Assembly: GCF_019236175.1 (NCBI RefSeq)
Contig: NZ_JAFAJM010000007.1
Span: 1 to 64,000, forward strand
Direction of reading: 5' to 3'
Origin: Chryseobacterium sp.
GTDB lineage: Bacteria > Bacteroidota > Bacteroidia > Flavobacteriales > Weeksellaceae
Length of the DNA: 64,000 nucleotides
The notes beneath the pieces were generated by a model. It worked only from the letters and a program-made list of their open reading frames with translations, was not told where the DNA came from and did no database searches. Positions 18,985 through 27,037 of this stretch are shown here, piece by piece (position 1 is the stretch's first letter; every line of letters begins with the position of its first letter). Position numbers and translations under genes: made by a program.

Positions 18985-19568
18985 AAACATTTTTATCCTT
19001 TTTTAAAACTTTATGAAAACTTTATGATTTTTTATGTTTTTTTGAGTTTGAGGACAGGTGATCGCCATATAGTTAAAACACACATTTCAATAATAAAACA
19101 TCATTAAAACCACATTTAACATGTAAAAACTACACAAAACAAAACAATTGTTTAAAAATAAAATATTCCAGTTATCCGTAATTTTCCGCGCTTCAAAAAT
19201 TAGAGTTATCTTCACTTAAACATCAAATAATTCAAAAAAGACGACTCTATTAATTGGCTTAATTTCAAGCTCGATTTTGTTATTTTCAAGTTAGTTTTCT
19301 TTCTACATATATCACAAATACATTAATCAATAATCTATTTTCAATAGAAATACTCGATAATATTACAAGAATATAAATTTATCTTTAAAATATTTTAAAT
19401 AAAGCAGCGCCGGAAAATGCCCGAACAAATGATTCCCTATTTCAAAATAAGTCTACCTATGGGTATCAAGTGTTTATTTTTCAAATGTTTTTCAAAAAAC
19501 AAAATATTGAAACTCAAATCAAATCTGCCTACACACTGTTATATCTCACTAATAAAAGAAAAAAATTT
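18985..19568. other. Gene-free AT-rich stretch
   Basis: About 580 bases, very AT-rich, with no frame that looks coding; a 61-codon frame at 19417-19602 has no RBS-independent support and random composition. No repeat, RNA or palindrome of note is seen apart from the promoter at its right end. It separates the membrane-gene run from the peptide-export locus. Confidence 0.5.
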
Positions 19569-19598
19569 TTGTTTATTTAAAACATCTGTGTATTTTAG
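19569..19598 (+). promoter_or_regulatory. Promoter of the VKOR-thioredoxin gene
   Basis: TTG (19569-19571), 19 bases, TATTTTAG (19591-19598). The -7 box reads TTAG instead of TTTG at its end, the same variant as in the promoter at 21127-21155. The start codon is 15 bases further on. Confidence 0.45.
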
Positions 19599-19612
19599 AT
19601 GAAAATATTAAT

Positions 19613-21118
19613 ATGATTTTCGACAAGCTAATTAACTATCTAAAACTCGATAAACAGGAATTTATTTTCCAGTTTAATTCCCATCCCAACTATCCGTCAG
19701 CACTAGCCTTCAGTGATACCTTAAACTTTATGGGAATAAAAAATGATGCCTATGAACTTGACAAAGAATATTGGGATGAGCTTCCGGAAGAATTTATTGC
19801 CATCGTCGAAAACTCATTTTCATTAGTAAAAAAGTCAGGAGGCAGCTATTCCGTTTATTCTGAAAAAGCGAAAACGCTCAATAAAGAAGAGCTTTATAAG
19901 AACTCATCTGATTTCGTACTTCTTTTTGAAAAAACTGAGGCTGCAGAAAATAAGCTGGCTTTTAACTTTAAGCCGGTTCTTTATTTAATTTTTGCCGTTA
20001 TTGCTGTTTATTCTTTTGTAAGCCTTCAAATCTATGAAGCTCTGTTTAATCTGCTATCATTGGTGGGTGTATACATTTCCATGGAAATTTTTAATCAAAA
20101 ATTCGGAAATACATCTGCCGTCATCGGAAGTATCTGCGGAGGAGTATCAGTTGTTCAAACGGCAAACTCCTGCGATAAAATCATCAAGCAGGATAAGACC
20201 AGCATCATGGGTTTAAAATTTTCTGATTTTTCATTAATTTATTTTGTCGGACTTGCAGCATTAGGTTTATTTCTTCCCGCTACAGCTTATATCATCAAAG
20301 GATTTACTTTTGTTTCCATACTGGCAATAGGATACTCCTTATACATCCAGGCATTTGCCGAAAAGACATTCTGCAGAATTTGCCTTTTAATTATTTCAGT
20401 ACTGGCTGCACAGCTTATCATCAGTATTGTATTTTTCCAGAATCTTTCTTTTAGCCTTGGAGCTCTTTTATTAACTGTTATATTATGGGCCCTTATTTTT
20501 TCTGCGGTGTTGTATTTCAATAACCTCCTTGAAGAAAAGGAAAGTCTTCAAAAGTCTAATGCTAAAAATCTTAGATTTAAAAGAAACTATGACCTGTTCA
20601 AGAGCCAGCTTCAGGCTAATGATAAAATAGCATTTCAGGATACAGAAACGTTTTTAGTTGGGAAAAGAGATTCAAAACTTCGTATTTCTATCGTTTCTAA
20701 TCCTTATTGCGGCTTCTGTAAAGACGCCCATAAATTAATGGAAGATCTTTTGGAAAAATACCCGAACGATCTCTCGGTACAAATGAGATTTAATTATATT
20801 CCGGGTAACCATGAAAAATATACCCAGCTGATCTCTGATCTCACATACATCTATAATAACAGACCGGAAAAGGACTTCCTTAAAGCTGTAGAACTTTGGT
20901 TCGAAACAAAAGATGAAAATAAAATAAATGGTATTTCCGGAGGGGTACCTACCTCAGAAAATCTGAATCCTTTAATTGAAATGGCTAAAGAGAATACGAA
21001 TGCCGGACTAAGCTTTACACCTGTTTTTATTATTAACGGTTATCAGTTTCCGGATAAATACGACCGTGAAGACATTAAGTTTTTTATTGATGAGCTTATC
21101 GATGATGAGGACATTTAA
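19613..21118 (+). CDS. VKOR-thioredoxin fusion with C39-like N-terminal domain
   Basis: A 501-residue membrane protein likely to introduce disulfides into exported peptides. Residues about 1-100 resemble the inactive peptidase-C39-like domain found on such fusions (FNSHPNYPSALAFSDTL). Residues about 120-310 form a VKOR-type helical bundle with a loop Cys (NSCDKI, about 185) and the quinone-facing CxxC pair (FCRIC, about 253). After a linker, residues about 340-501 are a periplasmic thioredoxin fold with the active site NPYCGFC (about 363) and cis-Pro region (FTPVFIING). This is the self-contained VKOR/DsbA-like electron path. It precedes a small ORF, a C39 exporter and HlyD, so peptide maturation is the likely job. 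Confidence 0.88.
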   Translation: MIFDKLINYLKLDKQEFIFQFNSHPNYPSALAFSDTLNFMGIKNDAYELDKEYWDELPEEFIAIVENSFSLVKKSGGSYSVYSEKAKTLNKEELYKNSSDFVLLFEKTEAAENKLAFNFKPVLYLIFAVIAVYSFVSLQIYEALFNLLSLVGVYISMEIFNQKFGNTSAVIGSICGGVSVVQTANSCDKIIKQDKTSIMGLKFSDFSLIYFVGLAALGLFLPATAYIIKGFTFVSILAIGYSLYIQAFAEKTFCRICLLIISVLAAQLIISIVFFQNLSFSLGALLLTVILWALIFSAVLYFNNLLEEKESLQKSNAKNLRFKRNYDLFKSQLQANDKIAFQDTETFLVGKRDSKLRISIVSNPYCGFCKDAHKLMEDLLEKYPNDLSVQMRFNYIPGNHEKYTQLISDLTYIYNNRPEKDFLKAVELWFETKDENKINGISGGVPTSENLNPLIEMAKENTNAGLSFTPVFIINGYQFPDKYDREDIKFFIDELIDDEDI

Positions 21119-21126
21119 TTAAGTAT

Positions 21127-21155
21127 TTGTTCAATTAAAAAATTCCCTATCTTAG
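21127..21155 (+). promoter_or_regulatory. Promoter of the 37-residue ORF
   Basis: TTG (21127-21129), 18 bases, TATCTTAG (21148-21155), starting 9 bases past the VKOR-thioredoxin stop. It gives a leader of about 50 bases. The TTAG ending of the -7 box matches that of the promoter at 19569-19598. Confidence 0.45.
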
Positions 21156-21214
21156 GAAAAATAAAAGTGGTATCCGAAAAACTTAAGAGTAGGAAAACTA
21201 AAAGAACTTTGATC

Positions 21215-21328
21215 ATGAAAAATGCAAGGGTATTAAAGAAAAACACTCGGTTGCCCTATGATAAACCCAGGACAGAACCACCTAAAAACGTCATTATAGA
21301 TGTATGCAACAAATGGTTATATTTTTAA
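21215..21328 (+). CDS. Small ORF, candidate exported-peptide precursor
   Basis: An ATG-initiated 37-residue frame starting MKNARVLKKNTRLPYDKP and ending VCNKWLYF. The N-terminal half is strongly basic, the middle is Pro/Lys rich and the end is hydrophobic-aromatic with a single Cys. It is framed by its own promoter-like boxes and a terminator (21367-21394) and lies between the disulfide-forming VKOR-thioredoxin gene and the C39 exporter, the usual place for a precursor peptide. Against this, it has no GG or GA site for a C39 peptidase and only one Cys. The alternative is a regulatory RNA. No known family is recognised. Confidence 0.4.
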   Translation: MKNARVLKKNTRLPYDKPRTEPPKNVIIDVCNKWLYF

Positions 21329-21366
21329 TCTGCCATTTTATAAGTTACAATATTGAAATAAAGAAA

Positions 21367-21394
21367 AAATGTCGTCATACGTTGACGACATTTT
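21367..21394 (+). terminator. Terminator between the small ORF and the exporter
   Basis: Perfect stem AAATGTCGTCA / TGACGACATTT with a five-base loop, then TTTTATAA. It ends 16 bases before the TTG start of the ABC transporter, so exporter mRNA would arise by readthrough or from an unrecognised promoter. Confidence 0.7.
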
Positions 21395-21410
21395 ATAATG
21401 AATATTAGTT

Positions 21411-23603
21411 TTGAAGAAATTTCCTTTTTATAAGCAGCCGGACGCCAAAGACTGTGGCCCTACTTGCCTCAGAATAGTAAGTAAATATTACGGCAGAAGC
21501 ATATCATTACAACAGATTCGTGCACTTTCTGAAACCACGCGCGAAGGGAGTAGCCTTTTGGGGCTCAGCGATGCCGCAGAAAACCTTGGATTCCGCTCTA
21601 TAGGAGTCCAGATTGATTTCAATACCTTAGTAGAAGAAGTTCCGCTTCCGTGTGTAGTCCATTGGAATAAAAACCACTTTGTGGTTGTTTATAAAATCGA
21701 TAAGAATAATAAAGTGTACATTTCAGATCCTAGCTACGGACTGATTACGTATAACCGGGATGAATTTATCAAATTCTGGATTGGTGAAAATGCCAATGAA
21801 AACACAGAAGAAGGAATTGCTCTTATTTTAGAAACGACCCCTGCATTTTTTCAGACAGAGTTTGATGCAGAAGAAAGCAAAGCAAGTTTTTCTTTTCTTT
21901 CAAAGTATTTATATAAGTATAAGTCCCTTGTCATCCAGCTCGCTGTAGGACTTCTCGCCGGAAGTTTACTTTCTCTTATCTTTCCGTTTCTTACCCAGAG
22001 TATTGTGGACGTAGGTATTCAGAATCAGGATATCAATTTCATCTATCTTGTTCTACTTGCCCAGGTAATGCTTTTCCTCGGAAGAATGGGAATTGAGACC
22101 ATCCGTAGCTGGATTTTGCTCCATCTTTCGGCCAGAATCAACATCTCTATCATCTCTGATTTCTTTATCAAATTGATGAAGCTTCCCATAAGCTTCTTTG
22201 ATACCAGAATGACAGGAGATATTATGCAGCGAATCAATGACCATCACAGAATAGAGCAGCTTTTGACGAGTTCTTCATTGAATACCCTGTTTTCTCTGGT
22301 GAACCTTATCATTTTCAGTATCGTATTATTATTGTATGATTACAGACTTTTTATTGTTTATCTGATAGGCGCCATTTTATACATTGGATGGATTACCTTT
22401 TTCCTTAAAAAAAGAAAAGAGCTTGATTATAAAAGATTCTCTCAGGTTTCTCAGGAACAGAGTAAAGTGATCGAACTCATCAACGGCATGCAGGAAATCA
22501 AAATGCATAATGCCGAAAAACAAAAAAGATGGGATTGGGAATTTTTACAGGTAAAATTATTTAAAATAAGAATAAAATCTCTAAGCTTAGAGCAATGGCA
22601 ATCTGTAGGAGGAAATTTCATTAATCAAATGAAAGATATCCTGGTAAGTTTCCTTTCTGCTAAATTAGTATTAAGCGGAAATCTTACTTTAGGGATGATG
22701 CTTTCCGTACAATACATCATAGGACAACTTAACAGCCCCCTGCTTCAGTTAATCGATTTCATAAAGCAAACCCAGGATGCAAAGATTTCTTTGGAAAGGC
22801 TGGGCGAGATTCACGATAAGGATGATGAAGAAGATAAGAATGAACATTACGCAACAGATATTCCTCATAAAGATATTCTGATCAATGATATTACGTTTAG
22901 ATATATTGGTTCAGATCTGCCTGTTTTTGAAAATCTTACTCTTAGCATTCCTTATCAAAAAACTACCGCGATTGTGGGAGCCAGCGGAAGTGGAAAAACA
23001 ACCCTGCTTAAGCTGTTAATGAAGTTTTATGATCCTGACCAGGGAGAAATCCGGATCGGAAGCACAAGTCTGAAAAACATCTCACCGAGATACTGGAGAG
23101 ACCACTGTGGTGTAGTAATGCAGGAAGGTTATGTATTCAATGATACTATCGCCAATAATATTGCTATCGGTGAAGATCATATTGATAAACAAAAGCTAAG
23201 ACGTGCCGTAGAAATTGCTAACATTAAAGATTTTATAGAAGCCCTGCCTCTTAGCTATAATACAAAAATAGGAAATGAGGGTGTAGGAGTAAGCGGAGGG
23301 CAGAAACAGAGGCTCTTTATTGCAAGAGCCGTATATAAGTCCCCGGAATATATTTTATTTGACGAAGCTACTTCAGCATTGGATGCTAACAATGAAAAAA
23401 TCATTATGGAAAATCTTGAACAGTTCTTTAAAGGAAAAACAGCGGTAGTAATTGCTCACAGACTTTCAACAGTAAAACATGCTGATAAAATCATTGTATT
23501 AGATAACGGAAAAGTAGTTGAAGAAGGAAGCCATGCAGAGCTTGTAGATTTAAGAGGAGAATATTACCGGCTTGTCAGAAACCAACTTGAATTAGGAAAT
23601 TAA
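21411..23603 (+). CDS. C39-peptidase ABC exporter
   Basis: Peptidase-containing ABC transporter of 730 residues (PCAT, bacteriocin/lantibiotic exporter type) that cleaves a leader peptide and exports the core. The C39 domain (residues 1-130) has an intact triad: Cys15 in KDCGPTC, His near 93 in NHFVVVY and Asp near 109 in ISDPSYG. A six-helix transmembrane domain follows (about 160-450). The ABC domain carries Walker A GASGSGKTT (about 523), signature VSGGQKQR (about 626), Walker B YILFDEATSALD and AHRLST. The start is TTG; the nearby ATG is in another frame. It pairs with the HlyD gene 57 bases downstream. No TolC-like component is present in the window. Confidence 0.95.
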   Translation: MKKFPFYKQPDAKDCGPTCLRIVSKYYGRSISLQQIRALSETTREGSSLLGLSDAAENLGFRSIGVQIDFNTLVEEVPLPCVVHWNKNHFVVVYKIDKNNKVYISDPSYGLITYNRDEFIKFWIGENANENTEEGIALILETTPAFFQTEFDAEESKASFSFLSKYLYKYKSLVIQLAVGLLAGSLLSLIFPFLTQSIVDVGIQNQDINFIYLVLLAQVMLFLGRMGIETIRSWILLHLSARINISIISDFFIKLMKLPISFFDTRMTGDIMQRINDHHRIEQLLTSSSLNTLFSLVNLIIFSIVLLLYDYRLFIVYLIGAILYIGWITFFLKKRKELDYKRFSQVSQEQSKVIELINGMQEIKMHNAEKQKRWDWEFLQVKLFKIRIKSLSLEQWQSVGGNFINQMKDILVSFLSAKLVLSGNLTLGMMLSVQYIIGQLNSPLLQLIDFIKQTQDAKISLERLGEIHDKDDEEDKNEHYATDIPHKDILINDITFRYIGSDLPVFENLTLSIPYQKTTAIVGASGSGKTTLLKLLMKFYDPDQGEIRIGSTSLKNISPRYWRDHCGVVMQEGYVFNDTIANNIAIGEDHIDKQKLRRAVEIANIKDFIEALPLSYNTKIGNEGVGVSGGQKQRLFIARAVYKSPEYILFDEATSALDANNEKIIMENLEQFFKGKTAVVIAHRLSTVKHADKIIVLDNGKVVEEGSHAELVDLRGEYYRLVRNQLELGN

Positions 23604-23660
23604 AATTCATAGAATTAAAAATCCTTTTTTGAAATATTTGACAAAACATTATTTTAAAAC

Positions 23661-24959
23661 ATGAAAGAAGACATTTTAGACAATATAGAACTTCGCTCAG
23701 AAAGCGTTCAGGATATTCTGACCCAGCCTCCACATTGGATGATACGTTGGGGCAATACGGTTATATTTATTATTTTATTACTTATTCTGGTAATGAGTTA
23801 CATTATCAAATATCCGGAATTTGTTCCGGCTCCTATTATAGTAACCTCTCAAAACCCACCTGAAAAAATTGAAGCAAGAACGAGCTCTAAAGTTGAAAAG
23901 ATATTCATCAAAGACCATCAGCCCGTAAAAAAGAACCAGCTACTGATGGTGATGCAGTCTGCGGCCAGTTATAAAGATATTCTGGAGCTAAAGAATCTGG
24001 TAGATTCCATTACCCCTAATCAGCTTAGCTCTTTCCCGCTTGCAGCATCTTCAAGATTTAAACTTGGAGAACTTCAGGGAGATTACAACAGCTTTGCCAA
24101 AGCTTTGCAGGACGAGCAGCTTTTCACAAGACTTCAGCCTTATGCTCCCGAAAACCTTGCAGCTAATCAGAGTATTTCAGAATATCAGATAAGAATTGCT
24201 ACCTTAAAACAACAAAAAAATCTTGAACAGGCAAAATATGAGCTCACTAAGAAAAACTTTCACCGATCTCAGGAGCTTTTCAGCCAGGGAGTAATTTCTT
24301 CCATGGAACTTGAAAATGAAAAAATAAAATTTCTTCAGGCCCAACAAAATCTTGAAAATATTAACATCAATATCTCTCAGATGGATGAAGGGATTTCTAA
24401 TCTGAATAAAACGAAAAGCGGAGCTGCTATTAATACAGAAAAAGATAAAATCACTTATTCTTCCCAAACCTTACAGTTGTTTGAACAATTGCGGAAATCT
24501 TTAAAACAGTGGGAACAAAGCTATCTTATCTTTTCTTCTACGGATGGGGTTGCCAGCTTTCAGCAGTTTTTCGGAGAAAATCAGTTTGTAAAAGCAGGAG
24601 AGCCTATTCTATCTATACTACCTGCCAATAAAGAGAAATTAGTAGGCAGAATGTCTGTTCCGGCAGCTAATTCAGGGAAAATTATTCCCGGAGAAAAAGT
24701 ATTGATTAAACTTGATAACTACCGTTTCCAGGAATATGGTATTGTACAGGGAAAGGTACAGAATATCTCTCTTATTCCCGATGAAAAAGGAAATTATTAT
24801 GTAGATGTAATATTACCAAAAGGATTAAAAACAAGCTATAATAAAACCCTTACCTTCGACAAGGAGCTTAGAGGGAGTGCAGAAATTGTAACTGAAGATT
24901 TAAGGCTTATTGAAAGATTCTTCTATCAGCTGAGAAAACTGCTTGGATATCAAAGTTAG
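23661..24959 (+). CDS. HlyD-family secretion adaptor
   Basis: Periplasmic membrane-fusion protein of 432 residues that links the C39 ABC exporter to an outer-membrane channel. It has one N-terminal transmembrane helix (residues about 30-50), a split biotinyl-lipoyl-like domain (IEARTSSKVEKIFIKDHQPV near 72 and the STDGVASF region near 292), a long coiled-coil hairpin rich in Gln/Lys/Glu (about 165-250) and a C-terminal beta-barrel. It follows the ABC gene closely and ends at a terminator shared with the tRNA gene downstream. Confidence 0.92.
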   Translation: MKEDILDNIELRSESVQDILTQPPHWMIRWGNTVIFIILLLILVMSYIIKYPEFVPAPIIVTSQNPPEKIEARTSSKVEKIFIKDHQPVKKNQLLMVMQSAASYKDILELKNLVDSITPNQLSSFPLAASSRFKLGELQGDYNSFAKALQDEQLFTRLQPYAPENLAANQSISEYQIRIATLKQQKNLEQAKYELTKKNFHRSQELFSQGVISSMELENEKIKFLQAQQNLENININISQMDEGISNLNKTKSGAAINTEKDKITYSSQTLQLFEQLRKSLKQWEQSYLIFSSTDGVASFQQFFGENQFVKAGEPILSILPANKEKLVGRMSVPAANSGKIIPGEKVLIKLDNYRFQEYGIVQGKVQNISLIPDEKGNYYVDVILPKGLKTSYNKTLTFDKELRGSAEIVTEDLRLIERFFYQLRKLLGYQS

Positions 24960-24978
24960 AATAAACCATTTATAAATG

Positions 24979-25014
24979 AAAAAGGAAAAGTACAATGTAC
25001 TTTTCCTTTTTTTT
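24979..25014. terminator. Bidirectional terminator (HlyD gene / tRNA-Met)
   Basis: Perfect stem AAAAGGAAAAGTAC / GTACTTTTCCTTTT with a three-base loop and further T residues on the plus side, and matching T run on the minus side. It serves the HlyD gene from the left and the tRNA-Met gene from the right. Confidence 0.8.
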
Positions 25015-25015
25015 G

Positions 25016-25089
25016 TAGCGAAGACGGGAATTGAACCCGTGACCTCAGGGTTATGAATCCTGCGCTCTAACCAACTGAGCTACCTCGCC
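25016..25089 (-). tRNA. tRNA-Met (CAT), copy 1
   Basis: On the minus strand a 74-base cloverleaf starts GGCGAGGTAGCTCAG. The anticodon stem-loop is CAGGA-TTCATAA-CCCTG with anticodon CAT, and the T arm is ACGGG-TTCAATT-CCCGT. The acceptor stem closes with two G-U pairs. CCA is not encoded. The lack of initiator features (three G-C pairs in the anticodon stem) suggests elongator Met; a lysidine-modified Ile tRNA is less likely. It is identical to the copy at 25348-25421. Confidence 0.93.
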
Positions 25090-25101
25090 TTTTCGAAGGT
25101 G

Positions 25102-25131
25102 CAAATATAGGACATTTCTTTACATTTACAA
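25102..25131 (-). promoter_or_regulatory. Promoter of tRNA-Met copy 1
   Basis: Minus-strand TTG (25129-25131), 19 bases, TATATTTG (25102-25109), a perfect Bacteroidota promoter 12 bases before the tRNA. Confidence 0.8.
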
Positions 25132-25311
25132 AATTCTTTATTATTTCATATCCGTATTTTTTCCGGAACTATTTTTCAAATTTCACTTATTTATATACAG
25201 TGTCATCTGCATGATGATCCGGATAAAACCTAATTGATGGGTATACTCTCACCTGAACGAATCATTTAATCATTATAGTGAAACTGAAATTCTAAAGACA
25301 GTATAAAAAAG

Positions 25312-25346
25312 AAAAAGGAAAAACAATAATTGTTTTTCCTTTTTTT
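25312..25346 (-). terminator. Terminator of tRNA-Met copy 2
   Basis: Stem AAAAAGGAAAAACAAT / ATTGTTTTTCCTTTTT immediately downstream of the second tRNA on the minus strand, so each tRNA is a separate transcription unit. Confidence 0.75.
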
Positions 25347-25347
25347 G

Positions 25348-25421
25348 TAGCGAAGACGGGAATTGAACCCGTGACCTCAGGGTTATGAATCCTGCGCTCT
25401 AACCAACTGAGCTACCTCGCC
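25348..25421 (-). tRNA. tRNA-Met (CAT), copy 2
   Basis: Same 74-base sequence as the copy 332 bases to the left, with anticodon CAT. Only the tRNA body and the promoter/terminator plan are shared; the intervening sequence has diverged, indicating an old tandem duplication. Confidence 0.93.
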
Positions 25422-25433
25422 TTTTTGGTGGTG

Positions 25434-25463
25434 CAAATATAGAAAATATTTCCTACCTACCAA
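25434..25463 (-). promoter_or_regulatory. Promoter of tRNA-Met copy 2
   Basis: Minus-strand TTG (25461-25463), 19 bases, TATATTTG (25434-25441), the same spacing and -7 box as for copy 1. It abuts the stop of the TlpA-like gene. Confidence 0.8.
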
Positions 25464-25465
25464 AA

Positions 25466-26758
25466 TTATTTTAGCTTAAAATATTCCAAAACATCACCTA
25501 CGTGCTCTGGTTTATTGATTATCTTGTTGTTAGCATCCAAAATAAAATATGTCGGAGTTGCATGAACATTGTAGGTTTCCGAATAAGAGCTGTTCCATCC
25601 TCTCAATTCCGAATCATTGATCCATGGGAAAGCAGCAATTCTTTTAGTATAAGAATTCTTATCAACATCCAGAGATAATCCTATAATCTGAATATTTTTA
25701 GCTTTCAGCTCATTGTATTTTTCAAGAAGTTTCGGAAGTTCGCTTTCACAATGAGAGCATGTAGAAGACCAGAAAACAATTACTTTTTTATCTGCTTTAA
25801 CATCATAAATTGATTTTGCACTAGTGTTTACCGGAGACTGGAATTTATAGTTAGGAAAAGCAGCTCCCATTTCCACATTGGCATTCGACTTTAATGTAGA
25901 GGCCAGTCTGTCCGTAATTGTGCATTTAAGGCCTTTGGCCAAGCCCAGATACTTCGTTTTATACTCATCCATTGAGTACGCATCAAAGATATCTATTAAT
26001 TCAGATAAAACAGTCTGTCCTCTTGGTGTTTCAACCTTTAAACGGTCTAAAAGTTTATCGACAGAAGCCGTGACATTTGTATTCCCTCCCGAATTAAGAT
26101 AAGCGACCAACAGAGGTCTTAATAATGATGAACTTTCCAGCATATCATTAGACTTATCAAGAAAGTTGATCACCTCTTCCTGATTCACTTTTTTAGAAGT
26201 ATCCGCTGAATTGGATAAGAACTTAGCATAATTTGTATTATAATAAGAAATAAACGGATGGTTTACAGCATCAATAGATGAAGAAGTACCGGAAAGTCTT
26301 CCGATTTCAGCATTCAATGCCTTCCCAAACTCTGTATTATCCTTATAATACTCTTTAATCTGTGTTAGAGCAGGAAGAATAAGTTCTTTCTTTTGTGATC
26401 CTTCCTGTTGTCTGCTCATCAGCTCATTGGCTTCATCCAGATATACAACATCCTTTATTTTATTATTCTGAATATCAAGTTTTACATTGACATTCTTATT
26501 TTCGGAGATGAAATTAATTGTATTATTTGTATTAGGAAAATAGGCTTTCATCATTCCCATGTAATGACTGGGATATTTAAAAGTCCATACATTATTTTTA
26601 CTTTGTTCTTTGGTAAAAATAATATCCTTTGACCCATTTAATGTATATAGAATAGCGTCCTGATCTTTAAAATCCGCCGGAGTCTGAATGGTAACAGTGA
26701 ACTGAGCCTGCAGAGATAATGCGGCTAAAACCGCAGATACTATATAAATCTTTTTCAT
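25466..26758 (-). CDS. TlpA-like thiol-disulfide oxidoreductase
   Basis: Secreted or periplasmic protein of 430 residues with a signal peptide (residues 1-18, ending LSLQAQ). Residues about 19-290 form a DUF4369-like beta-rich N-terminal region and a helical middle common in Bacteroidota TlpA proteins. The C-terminal thioredoxin domain (about 300-430) has the redox motif STCSHCESE (CxxC near 334) and the cis-Pro ATPTYFILD. It probably keeps cysteines of envelope proteins reduced; a specific partner is not evident. A terminator lies just upstream (26773-26799) and no clear promoter was found, so expression may depend on readthrough. Confidence 0.88.
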   Translation of the reverse strand: MKKIYIVSAVLAALSLQAQFTVTIQTPADFKDQDAILYTLNGSKDIIFTKEQSKNNVWTFKYPSHYMGMMKAYFPNTNNTINFISENKNVNVKLDIQNNKIKDVVYLDEANELMSRQQEGSQKKELILPALTQIKEYYKDNTEFGKALNAEIGRLSGTSSSIDAVNHPFISYYNTNYAKFLSNSADTSKKVNQEEVINFLDKSNDMLESSSLLRPLLVAYLNSGGNTNVTASVDKLLDRLKVETPRGQTVLSELIDIFDAYSMDEYKTKYLGLAKGLKCTITDRLASTLKSNANVEMGAAFPNYKFQSPVNTSAKSIYDVKADKKVIVFWSSTCSHCESELPKLLEKYNELKAKNIQIIGLSLDVDKNSYTKRIAAFPWINDSELRGWNSSYSETYNVHATPTYFILDANNKIINKPEHVGDVLEYFKLK

Positions 26759-26772
26759 AAAGTAAAAATAAA

Positions 26773-26799
26773 AAAACTCTCTGATTAATCAGAGAGTTT
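26773..26799 (-). terminator. Terminator after the PID-CTERM-like gene
   Basis: Perfect palindrome AAACTCTCTGATT / AATCAGAGAGTTT followed on the minus strand by a T run. It ends the T9SS-protein/small-protein operon and lies 15 bases before the TlpA-like start. Confidence 0.8.
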
Positions 26800-26819
26800 A
26801 ATATTATTTTAATAAAATT

Positions 26820-27032
26820 TTATGCTTTTACGTTCTTATACTTTTTTGTAAAGTAAACAATCAGAGCGACTGCTACGATACCCAGTACATATACATACAT
26901 ATCAATTGGCGAAGAAGGCGCACCTGTACCATTACCTCCATTACCACCTCCTCCGGGAATCGGCGGAGCAGCTTGCACTAATACTAATGCAAAAAGAAAA
27001 AATGCGGATACTAGTTTATTAATAGTTTTCAT
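26820..27032 (-). CDS. Small PID-CTERM-like surface protein
   Basis: A 70-residue protein with three parts. There is a signal peptide (residues 1-22, ending VQAA), a short Pro/Gly/Asn linker (PPIPGGGGNGGNGTG), then the motif SSPID followed by a transmembrane helix (MYVYVLGIVAVALIVYF) and a basic tail (KKYKNVKA). Motif, helix and basic tail recall C-terminal sorting signals; the PID motif matches what I know as the PID-CTERM signal, processed by exosortase-like enzymes in flavobacteria. It is co-transcribed with the T9SS protein upstream (5-base gap). Function unknown. Confidence 0.72.
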   Translation of the reverse strand: MKTINKLVSAFFLFALVLVQAAPPIPGGGGNGGNGTGAPSSPIDMYVYVLGIVAVALIVYFTKKYKNVKA

Positions 27033-27037
27033 ATTAT

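Noticed and set aside
19417..19602. 61-codon frame upstream of the VKOR-thioredoxin gene, considered as a precursor peptide
   Set aside because: No leader-like start or GG site, and it runs through the promoter boxes of the next gene. The ORF at 21215-21328 is better placed.
25016..25089. tRNA-Ile2 (lysidine type) for the CAT anticodon
   Set aside because: Body and acceptor sequence look like elongator tRNA-Met, though sequence alone does not fully exclude Ile2.
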